DNA from: Pinguiococcus pyrenoidosus | Lineage: Eukaryota; Sar; Pinguiophyceae; Pinguiochrysidales; Pinguiochrysidaceae | Length of the DNA stretch: 64,000 bases | Assembly: GCA_019677205.1 (NCBI GenBank) | Contig: JAAMXY010001144.1 | Span: 1 to 64,000, forward strand | Direction: 5' to 3' | Shown here: positions 52,840 through 62,100 of the stretch, piece by piece | Numbering within the stretch: the first letter of the stretch is position 1 | How the letters are laid out: each line of letters begins with the position of its first letter | Made by a program: the position numbers and the translations under genes | Notes under the pieces: generated by a model | Told to the model about the DNA's origin: nothing | Databases searched by the model: none | What the model saw: the letters and a program-made list of their open reading frames with translations, nothing else

Positions 52840-55075
52840 TTACACCGTGTTGGGTTTCGCGTCTGCCGCTTGCAGCAAGCGCTCCATATTCTCCCTCTGG
52901 ACTGCTTGATAGTCGATGTCCTCGGGCACGTTCCCATCCTCGTCCACTGGCTCGTGTCTCAAACGCAGGTTTGGAGACAGCTTCAACGAGTTCACGCCCC
53001 CTCTGTCGTCGCCCACGATGATGATCGGGTCTTGCTTGTTGAACTGGACGTGGGTGAGCTTCGCGCGCTTCACCACCTTCTGCTCGCAGAGGGGCTCGTG
53101 CTTGTTCTCGCCGAGGTCGAAGACGTGGACTTTCCCGTCGCTGGTGACGGCGGCGAAGACTGTTGAGGAATACGGAGACCACGTGACATCTCCCACCGCG
53201 TTGCCCAGGTCGAAGCTCATGATCGGGTAGGGGAGGTTGTGATCCCAGATCTTCACGGTCCAGTCCGCAGAGCAGGATATGAAGACGCGATCGTGAAAGG
53301 GGTTCCACTTCAGCGTGTAAACCGCCATGTAGTGCCCTTCGTACGTCTCGAGGTACTGGCCGCTGTACGCCTTGCTGCATTTGTGGATCTTTCCCTCCTC
53401 CGTGCCGACGATGAAGAGATGCTCGCTGTGCGGGCTGAAGTCAATGCAGCAGCCTCCAGCCAGGCCCGACAGGCTCGTCTCCTCCGGATCATCCTTGACC
53501 GTGTTGACCAGCTTGAGCTGCATCATTGGCTCCATCTTCAGCTCATTCTTGGACATGATCCAGTTGGCGACCAGCCCGTCGGACGAGATGCTGAAGAAGT
53601 TAAGCTCCTTCGCAAGGTCTTCTTCTTGCCAGTAGACGTTCCACACCGGATCGGTGTGCTTGCCAGTGCGAATGGTGCTCGTGTAGATCGGTTGATTCGT
53701 CTTGTTGCGGACGTCGAACACCATGACCGTTCCGTCGTAGCAACCAACGGCCAGCAGCGAGTTATGCTGAGGATGGAAATCGAGGCACATGACGCCCGCT
53801 TCTGTGCTAAAAATGTACTCCGGGTGGGCCGTATTCTTCAGGGTGAAGCAGTAGACCATGCCGCTTCCCTGGCGCATGAAGTCGTAGCTTCCGTATCCCA
53901 CGGCGAAGAGGTCCGGATACCTGGGGTTCCAGCCGAGAGCCGTGACCTGCTTCCGCTTCGTCCGGTCCGTGCTGAAGCGCCAAAGCGGCAGCAGGGAGCC
54001 TTCGCCTTCGCGGAACTGGTCACTCGCGTCCTCCCAGAACTTAAAGTCCTGGAAGATTTCGTCCTCCGCGTTCTGGTTCACCATGCGCTCGAGGATCTTC
54101 AGCGCGAGGCCCATCTTTGCACTGTGCACCATATCGTCCTCGCCGGCATCTCCCGAGGTCTGTCCTCCGTCCTTGTCGTTCTGCTTGCCAGCCGGCGCAG
54201 CAGCATCGTCTAGAGCATGCGCCGTGAAGTCGGTCATGTACGTGTCGTAGATGTCCCACTGCGTGCACATGGCGGCGAAGTTGGCCACCGGTGGCGGCTC
54301 GGTGGCAACACCGCGCACGCGGAGAGGATTCTTGAAGGTCTGCGCGGCTCTTTCCGAGTAGTTGAACTGGTTCTTGCCCGTTTCCTGGGCGTCGATGTCG
54401 ATGTCGTTCTCGCCCTTGTCTGCGGCCTCCTGGGCAGCGTGCTTGCGGCGTTCCTCGGCATCGTCCCGAAGCTTCTCCTCGTACTGAGCTTGGGTCTTGG
54501 CTTCAACGCTGTCCTTGTGAAGCACGTTCCCGTCCATGGCAAAGTGGATTGCGAGATGCTCCCCGGCACCCGGCGGCTCCTGCCGGTACTGCCGCTGCTG
54601 ATAGTTAAACTTCACGATGTTGTTGGGAATCTGCGGATCCGTCGCCGTGAGCACGCGAGCATGCTCCTCCTTGAGCTGCTCCTCCGTGAGGCCCTTGATC
54701 TGGTTTCGGGGAGTCACGACGCGGCGCACTGGCTCGGCATACAGGTCTTCCTCGTCGGCCACAGACGCCTGATCCGGCTGCCTAAGGATCTGGAGCATCG
54801 CAACGCCTGTTAGTCTGGTCCGCATCCGCATTCAGCGCTGCCGTCCCCTGGCCTTGACGTCACACTTCTCCTAGCAGCTTGAATTTTGCACAGCACTACT
54901 TCCCGACGGCTAGGAGGTAAGAGCAGCATGACCGTGCGTGGCTGCAGAGAGGCGCCTTGCTGCTGTAGCATTGCAGCCAAATCGGAACATGTCTCACCTT
55001 TGAATCTTGCGACTTTTCTGCGTCGGCCTTCCGCCTCTTGGCACCATTCTGCTTCGTAGCTCTTCTTGGAGCCAT
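52840..55075 (-). CDS. DNAI1: Axonemal dynein intermediate chain 1
   Basis: Outer-arm dynein intermediate chain (IC1/IC78/DNAI1), which holds the motor to the doublet microtubule of motile cilia. The main exon ends at 52840. N-terminal DNAI1 signatures are present: LTEEQLKEEHARVLTATDPQ, NIVKFNYQQRQY, FNYSERAAQTFKNPLRVRG and PPPVANFAAMCTQWDIYDTY. A WD40 propeller follows (LGWNPRYPDLFAVGYGSYDF, CLDFHPQHNSLLAVGCYDGT, FISCSADWTVKIWDHNLPYP). Likely structure is exon 54998-55075 (MAPRRATKQNGAKRRK...) joined to 52840-54777, about 671 residues. The acceptor could instead be at 54789, or translation could begin at the ATG at 54831. Family assignment is firm; the 5' end is not. Confidence 0.93.
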
Positions 55076-55539
55076 CCTTGCGGGGGGGGGCAGCGAGGGC
55101 GTGTCGCGTACGGCCACGGCGGACGCTCCGCGTGAGAAGGGCGCTGGGGTTGCAGGAAGATCAGAGGAAACGTTATACCGGTACTGAAGGTGTACTCAAA
55201 TCGGTACCTCTGGGGTACTAAATGGATACTCTTCAACGGTTTCAAGGGACTGGAGTACGCGAAGTATCCAAATCCGATTTGAATTTTTCAATGTTCTTGT
55301 TTCGAGCTCTGCTTCCTCGGCGCCGTTCTTGTTTTGAGTCCCTCCCGAAACTGTGGAACTGTGAAAACAGTAGGGCACCGAGGAGATCGTTCTCGACTGC
55401 TCAAGTCTTCGACAATGAGATGCCGTAAAGTGGTTCGCAAGACGAAACGCCTCAGTATATTCCAAAGTTTTCTTCGGACAGTCTCCGTCGAAGAAATGCC
55501 GCAGTCACTTCGGCGGCGTCGCGACAAGCTTCGGCGGCC
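55076..55539. other. Divergent DNAI1-SBDS intergenic region
   Basis: 464 bp between the proposed starts of DNAI1 and SBDS, with a run of nine G at about 55082-55090. It presumably contains both promoters and leaders; no coding sequence was recognised. Confidence 0.4.
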
Positions 55540-57742
55540 ATGTCTCGCTTTATGCCCGTGACGCAAGTGCGTCTCACGAATGTAGCGATCGTGCGGCTGA
55601 ACACGCATGGAAAGCGCTTCGAGGTCAGCATCTGCAAAGCTGCACAGCGTGGCATCGCCAACGCCGCTGTAGCCTTTTCCGAAGCGCGGTTGCTCAACAC
55701 CACTGCTGTGCATAGGTCGCCGCGTACAAGAACAAGGTGGTCAACTGGAGGAATGGATTGGAGACGGACATCGACGAGGTTCTGCAGACCACCGCGGTCT
55801 TTAGCAATGTCTCCCGTGGCGTCTTCGCCAAGCAGCAGGATTTGCAGGAAGTACGAGCCTCCGCCGGCGGGTGTGGCAAGATGAAGTTCGCTGAGAAGGA
55901 CGGTGCTCTGAAATTTTCTTGTCTCTTGGCAGATATTTGGGACCACCGACCAAGAGCAGGCGTGCCGTATCGTCTTGGAACGAGGGGAGCTACAGGTTTG
56001 CAGATGCGCCACCAAGAGACGCCGCGCGAGTTCCAAGCTGAGGGTCTGCCGATGCATCCACGAATGGAATGCAGGTCAGCGACAAGGAGAGGGCAGCGGC
56101 GCTGGAGTCCATGGTGCGGGACATCGCGTCCATCGTCAGTGAGAAGTGCGTCAACTCGGAAAGCCAGAGGCCGTATCCCGTGAGCGCTATCCTGAACGGG
56201 ATGAAGGAGGTACCTACGCGCAAGCAGCAGCCCTGCCAGCGATTCCGGATGGCTGAGATTCCGGACGGCTAAACCCGTGGGTGCTTGAATCTTGCGTTGC
56301 AGATCCATTTCGCGCCAAATCTGTCGAGGAGTGCCAAGACTCAGGTACGGCATGCGTGGAGAGCGGGTTGGGGCGACTTCTGAGATGGGCTCACGGAGCA
56401 ATATGCCTCACAGGCTCTCGACGTCATCCGGAGGCTAAAGAGCGTCATGCCCATCGAGAGGGCAAAGATGAGGATTAAAGTGACGGTATGCAAAGCACAG
56501 TTTTGCTCGTTCATCGCTCCGGGAAGAGGAGCCGGGAACAAGCTACGGAAGTAACCGTCCGAGCGCTCCGTAGGTTGTCACCATCGTCCTCCCACTAGTT
56601 TTGGAGCGCATTCGAGAAGAGGTGGCAGAGCATGTGGAACGAGAGCGCGACGAGATCGCGTTGGAGATTGGAGATCCCGTAGAGGTAGGGAGGCCTTCGT
56701 CCTTGTCCTCCTGGCCGCGGAAAGCGCGCTGACGCAAGCGTGCGCATCGAAGGTTGACGAGAAGAGCGATTTCACGATGCTGATCGACCCGTCGGTGTTG
56801 AGGATCGTGAATGACACCCTAGAGCAGATCGCCCCGTCTCCGCAGGTATGGATTCCAAGGCTATGGAGAAGACCGGTGCTTCCATGTCGAGCGAGCACGA
56901 AAAGCTGAGGCAATCCGCCCGTTTTCTCTCATGGCAGAGCGCGGTGGACATTCTTCAGCTGGCGTGCATCACAGAAGGACAAGCACTGGTAGATCAGGAG
57001 CTCGCCCGCCGCGCGACGCCGGCAGCCACCACTGCAGCAGCATCCAATGGCGCGGCGAGTCGAAGCGCTCCTGCGCAGTCGGCACAAGCAGCTGGCCCGG
57101 CGGACGCCGAAGAGACAAGAAGCGTCTCAACTGAGTCGAACTCCGCTTCAGATGGAAGGAAGAAGGGTGAGTAGTTGTGTGCGTGCGTGTGTGTGTGTGT
57201 GTGTGTGTGTGTCTCAAGGCGACCAAAGCTTAACACTGGTGTCCACAGGAAACCGGAAGTCCAAGAGTGCAAGACGACGAGAAAAGGAGGAGGCGCAGGA
57301 GAGGAAGGAGCGGAAAGAGGTGAGCAGTCCTTGCGCGGTAGGGACCCCAAAAAGGAGCTTCCCTGATTCGATTCGCTTTTCCTCCCGAAGGCCGAGGAGC
57401 GACGTCGGAAAGAGCGGGAGGAAAAGCGGCAGGCCAAGCACCAGCCAGTGCCGCAGGAGACCTCCGAGACGGCTGACAGCCTTGGCGCGAAGATGGACCA
57501 GCTTAGCCTGAACCAACGCTCGTCGCAGGCTGAAGAGCGCTCCACGCGGCGTTCTTGCAACACCTGTGGAGGAGAATTTCTGGGGAGGTGAGGAAGCGCG
57601 GCGTCGAAAAGCAAGCTTGCCAGTGGGTCTGACTTGCGACTTGGGAAACTGCCGTAGGGATGCCTATCGGGAGCATTTCCGCTCCGACTGGCATCGGTTC
57701 AATCAGAAGAGGAAGTTGGCGAAGATGGCGCCGCTCTGGTGA
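55540..57742 (+). CDS. SBDS: Ribosome maturation protein SBDS with C-terminal zinc finger
   Basis: SBDS works with the GTPase EFL1 to release eIF6 from 60S subunits. Twelve exons join in frame: 55540-55623, 55716-55850, 55933-55995, 56075-56209, 56303-56344, 56399-56485, 56574-56684, 56752-56844, 56938-57166, 57249-57319, 57391-57587 and 57658-57742 (443 residues). The core is unmistakable: [68 protein letters not shown] and [13 protein letters not shown]. Human SBDS is 250 residues. The extra C-terminal region is Ala/Ser-rich, then a charged helix, then a single C2H2 finger [12 protein letters not shown] + [18 protein letters not shown], like the REI1/ZNF622 finger of 60S biogenesis factors. 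The exon 6 donor could alternatively be after 56479. Comparable extensions are known in plant SBDS. Confidence 0.95.
57175..57213. repeat. GT dinucleotide microsatellite in SBDS intron 9
   Basis: A run of GT repeats (with two GC interruptions at its start) lies within intron 57167-57248, just after the GTGAGT donor. Confidence 0.93.
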
Positions 57743-57919
57743 GTGCCCTGGCCTGCAATCCTTTCAGAATGACGCGCAGGTGCTGACCATGTGTCCTCCT
57801 TGCTTGCTATGATCACGCCGGAACATGTAGCCTCGCAGATTTTGAGGAGCTCGAGGATCCCTTCGGTGCTGACGCACCTCCAGTGCCAGCATAAAGCGTT
57901 TTTCTCCCTTACTCCCACT

Positions 57920-58651
57920 TTATTGGCCATCCTGCAACTCCGGCTCTATTCGCACTGCCAAATTACGCAGCAGAGTAAGATCCCGTGGGGTGAAGCGTCT
58001 CGCCTGATCACCTCCGAACACCACCGCTCCCTTTGCAGGTACATCGCTCCCGCCGGCCAGCGGCACAATAAACACGGTTTGGCAGTTGCGAGGCAGGTAG
58101 GTGAACTCCACCTTTCCTGGAAGGATCTGAAGATCGGGAAGGTGCACTTCCCCGCCTCTCTTGCTGAATGGTGACATTGCTTTCTTCATGATCGGAGCAG
58201 CCGGATCGATGTCCTTCTGCTCTCCTACGACGCCTCCTCGGGCAAGCGTCTTCCCGTCCCACAGAATGTGCATCGAGGTCGCTGGCGTCGACTTTAGGGC
58301 AGCGTCCAACGCCCACGACAGCACCGCCCGGGGACCTGCTACGGCAACTTCGCGGCCTTCAAAGCCCTCCAAAGCCACCTTGTCCGCCTCGCGGATGGAG
58401 ACGTCCTGGCCAGCCAGGCCCGACAGCAGCAGTGTCCCGGCGCCCACCACCGCGATGAGGTCACTGCGGCTCTGCGAGTTGAACAGGAGATCCGTCTCCA
58501 GGCGATTGGCCACCAGCAAGCTCAGGCCGACCGCCCCAGCGCTGACGGAGAAGCCTGGGCTTCGGATGAAGCGCGAGAAGTTGACGCCCTGGACCCCGAT
58601 TTCGGACGCCAAGCTTAGCAGAATCGCCGCCAAGAGGATTTTGCGGCCCAT
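57920..58651 (-). CDS. CCB2/CCB4-like cofactor assembly factor of complex C
   Basis: About 243 residues from the ATG at 58651. Two hydrophobic segments (KILLAAILLSLAS and SAGAVGLSLLVANRL) and the following SDLIAVVGAGTLLLSGLAGQ are separated from a soluble region containing LKSTPATSMHILWDGKTLARGG, which resembles the conserved TPA.S.L..W.G..L.R.G block of the plastid CCB2/CCB4 (DUF2930) family. In plants and green algae these proteins help attach heme ci to cytochrome b6 in thylakoids. The frame is open upstream of the ATG (GASSAAIGLSLT...) as far as a CCACAG acceptor at about 58700, so a first exon with a targeting sequence probably exists. A signal-like frame MLDPSSFHALFLPFLLLFSP lies near 58825-58765, but I could not join it with confidence. 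Family call is from memory of the motif pattern. Confidence 0.62.
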   Translation of the reverse strand: MGRKILLAAILLSLASEIGVQGVNFSRFIRSPGFSVSAGAVGLSLLVANRLETDLLFNSQSRSDLIAVVGAGTLLLSGLAGQDVSIREADKVALEGFEGREVAVAGPRAVLSWALDAALKSTPATSMHILWDGKTLARGGVVGEQKDIDPAAPIMKKAMSPFSKRGGEVHLPDLQILPGKVEFTYLPRNCQTVFIVPLAGGSDVPAKGAVVFGGDQARRFTPRDLTLLRNLAVRIEPELQDGQ

Positions 58652-58845
58652 CGTCAAGCTCAGGCCAATGGCGGCGGAGGAAGCGCCAACGTCGAGACCT
58701 GTGGCGTGCGTCGCTTGCGTCTCTGTCCAGCGTCAGCCTTGGTCGACGATTTTGTCAACTACCGGAGAGAAGAGAAGGAGAAAAGGAAGAAAGAGAGCAT
58801 GAAAAGAAGAGGGGTCCAACATCTGGGAGAATAAAAAACGGGAGG

Positions 58846-58854
58846 AAAAAAAAA
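58846..58854 (-). terminator. RNA polymerase III terminator of tRNA-Pro
   Basis: Nine consecutive T residues on the minus strand, one base after the tRNA 3' end, the standard pol III stop signal. Confidence 0.9.
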
Positions 58855-58855
58855 G

Positions 58856-58961
58856 GGGCCGACCCGGGAATCGAACCCGGGACCACTCGCAAATTATCCG
58901 GGATGTCCCCAGACGCTTAGGAGGACCCTAAGCGAGTATCATACCACTAGACCAGCCGGCC
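58856..58961 (-). tRNA. tRNA-Pro (anticodon AGG) with a 34-nt intron
   Basis: The minus strand folds as a tRNA: acceptor GGCCGGC pairs with GTCGGCC (one G-U), the anticodon stem CTCGC/GCGAG encloses loop TTAGGGT with anticodon AGG, the T arm is CCGGG TTCGATT CCCGG, and the discriminator base is C. A 34-nt intron (58892-58925) interrupts the loop between positions 37 and 38, the standard eukaryotic site. The mature tRNA is 72 nt and CCA is not encoded. The intron contains CCTAAGCG, perfectly complementary to CGCTTAGG spanning the anticodon. Confidence 0.96.
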
Positions 58962-59011
58962 GAAGGCATGGACGAACCAATGCGGCTTTCCCATTCCTAG
59001 AGGTCCCTTGT

Positions 59012-59019
59012 TATATATA
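59012..59019. promoter_or_regulatory. Palindromic TATATATA box between tRNA-Pro and listerin gene
   Basis: TATATATA lies 51 bp upstream of the tRNA-Pro 5' end and 90 bp upstream of the listerin ATG, in the otherwise GC-rich divergent spacer. Being self-complementary it could position TBP for either gene. Confidence 0.5.
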
Positions 59020-59108
59020 CTCCGTTTCGATTGCTCTCGAAAGTCGCTAGCGAGAACCGCACCGGGCGCTCAGGGCCACACGCTCGCTCCTCGACCGCTG
59101 CCAAAGCC

Positions 59109-62100
59109 ATGTCTTCAGGCTTCGTGGGCTTTTCGCACGGCCGCTTTGCTCTGAGCGCGAAGCGGCCCTCCACGGAAGCGTCTGCTGCGCTGGTTTACAC
59201 CGGCGACGACCAAGCTATCACAGCCCTCGTGAAACGACTCGCGAAGAAAGACGCTGTGACGCGCCGAAGAGCGCTTCAGAGCCTGTGCTCACTGGTGGAG
59301 ACCCGCCAAGCGGTAGTTGCGGAGATTTTGCCGGCCTTCCTGTTCCATCTGAGCGGCAAATACGTCCTGGACAACAATAGCCAAGTACGCAGCGCCGCCT
59401 CGACGGCAATCAGAGCGCTAGTGCAGGCCGATAGACAAGCAGTCGCTCGCGGGCTGCCCCGTCTGCTGGGCCCCTGGCTGCTCTTGGCAGCTGATCCGGC
59501 GCCGGAGGTACGCACAGTGGCACTCAAGGCGCTGCAGGACGCCTTCGGCCAGGAACTCCCGCGGGCGCTCGAGCGCTATTCGCTGCAGATTCTGAGGGCA
59601 CTGTCGCTGCAGCTTCGCGTCGAGCCGGAGCGGGTCGGGGAGAGCGACGACAAGGATGCGGGTGACAAGGAGCCCGTGTCGGAGACCTACATCAGGATGA
59701 ACCTTGCGCTCATGCGAGCGCTGAAACTGCTGCTGTCGACGCTCGGCCGGGGGGCCTGTCTGCGGATCCTTCAAGGCAGAATTCGCAAGCATGGCGTGCT
59801 GAGCGGTCCGGCAGAGGACAACGTGAGAGGAGCTCTGCACCTTGTGCTGAACGACAAGCTTTGGGAACGACTTGGGAATGACACCGACATCGTCCGGAAG
59901 GCTGCCTACGATGCCGTCATTGAGGTGGCGCAGCAGATACCAGATGCGATTCTACCGCAGCTGGACGGCATGCAGAGGCTGCCCGAGACTCTACTGCGTT
60001 GCGCACTCAGTGAGAGGCCTTCGCACATCCATGTGGTAGCAGTCGCCTGGAAGGCGCTGATCGTGTACTTCCAGAAGGCCGTGCGGAGTCCGCTGAGTGC
60101 AAGTCTCGCTCAACGCCTCGATCTGAAGGCCACTGTGAGGACGAGAATCATCAAGAAGGCCCGACTCGCCTTTGACGGATGCGCCAACGAAGTCGGTCCA
60201 TTCATCCTGCCCTTCCTCGCAGCTCTCCCGGTTCGCATCCGCGTTGAGCGCCCTGCTGAAGCTGAAGAAGCCGCTGAAGCTGCTGAAGCTGCTGAAGTTG
60301 CTGAAGCTGGTGAAAGGAATCGAGAGGAAGAGCGGGATGCCGCACCTGATGCCGAGGGAGACACGGAAGTTGACGCAGATCTGGTGCTGGCGAAAGCCTC
60401 TGTCGCACAGGCGCTTCTCCAAGGAGCCTCGCAAGCCGTCGAAGGAGATACACTGGCCGAGGAGCGGAATCGATCGGCGCTGCTGTCAGCCGCCACTGAG
60501 TGCGCGGCCTACGTCTTCGCGCTCTTCGTCACCTCGCCTGGGGAGCATCACCGTACCGAGAAACATCTGCCGCTCTTGGATCTCGTCGGACAGTGCTTCC
60601 GAATCGCCCTGGGAATGGAGCCAAGTTCGAAAGGCCTATCAGCGAGTCTCCTGCGCGACGCAGCTCATGTGGGCCTTCGGGAAATCAGCGTGGCCTTGCG
60701 GACCTCCATCTTCACACCGGTAAAGTCGCAGAATCCTGGTATCGTCCTTCCCGGCCTGCAGAATGCCATCGTGTATCTGGACAAGTCGGCAAGCAGCGCA
60801 AGGAGTGGGATCGACGCCGGCCTTGCTGCTGCGTTCTTCGAAGACTTGCGCGCACTGCTCGGGGCGAAGCGAGACAGCTTGGGGGCTCTAGTCATTCCTT
60901 GCTGGGGCCGCAAACAGGAACGCGGAGCGATACTTGCGATCGCTAGAGATGTCATCTTGGAGTCCGTAAGAGACCTGGACGTGGTTACCCTGCCGGAGAC
61001 TCTCTCGATTCTGAGATTCAGCCTCCGATACCTGCCGGCGCAGGAGCTCGTCGACCTTCTTAGCGAAGCGCAAGACCTTGACAGAGCGAAGATAGTCCTT
61101 CGAGTAGTGGCCGACATGATGGAAGTTCCCGATCAGACGCATGAAGTGCTTGACGAGCTTGCCATGTTCGTCGGAGAGCTTGCGACGTGTCTGGTGGAGC
61201 AGGCGACGGAGGAATCGGCCTTGACGATGGCGAGGGCGTTGCTGCAGGGTTCTTGCGACCTCTTCGCGGAAGGAAACCCAAATGCGATCCTTGAAAACTC
61301 GCTCGAACGCCAGCTGCAGGCCGTGTGGCGATGCGTACCTCTGCTGAGAGCCCGCCCGAGGACCAAGGGCCTGCAGATGCTCCGCGGACTGCGAGGCGCC
61401 ACTGCAGAAATGGGCAAGTACTCCAGCAGGATCGAGGATACGGTTCTCGCTGCATTCAGGCTGCTAGGCGAAGGGGACTCGGCTTCTCTGATTCCCTTGG
61501 CGCAATGCGTTCAAGTCCTGCTCAAGCACGACTTCCCGCTGTCGCAACCTGTCTTCGAGGAGCTTTGCGAAGTGCTGCTCGACGAGTCAACGATCAGCTC
61601 TCTTGTGCACCAGGAAATGTCCTTTCCGCTGCTGCAGGTCATCAAGCGGCATTTCACAGCGGGAGAAGAGGAGAGCAAATCGGATTCAGAAGCCACGAGT
61701 CCGTCGTGGCTCGTTCCGATTTCTGGAATAGCGGGTCCGCGGGCTTTCCTCGCTTCGCGAGTCTGTGAGCTCTTCGTCGCAACTCTGCGCCACGTCAGCC
61801 TTCGGACACATGAGCTCGACCATGAAAGTCTTGCGGACATCTGGAGGCACTTGCCGTTCGAGACACAGGTGGCCGTCTGCACAGAAGTTTCTCGTGGAAC
61901 CGAGGGCGCAATCCTAGAATCGCCTTCGGACGCAAGTGGCACCGGGGGCGAAGAGAAGGACTTGCGGCTGGAGAGTGCCGCCGCTGTGATGCAAACGGTC
62001 ATGATCTTGGTGTACCGAGGGGACCAATACGAGCCACGTGACCTTCTTGAGGCACTCGTGGGGTCCTCCCAGGTGTTTGATGCTGAAGCTTGGCGATCTG

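Noticed and set aside
57175-57213. GT run as a possible telomere-like or regulatory repeat
   Set aside because: A simple dinucleotide microsatellite inside an SBDS intron explains it.
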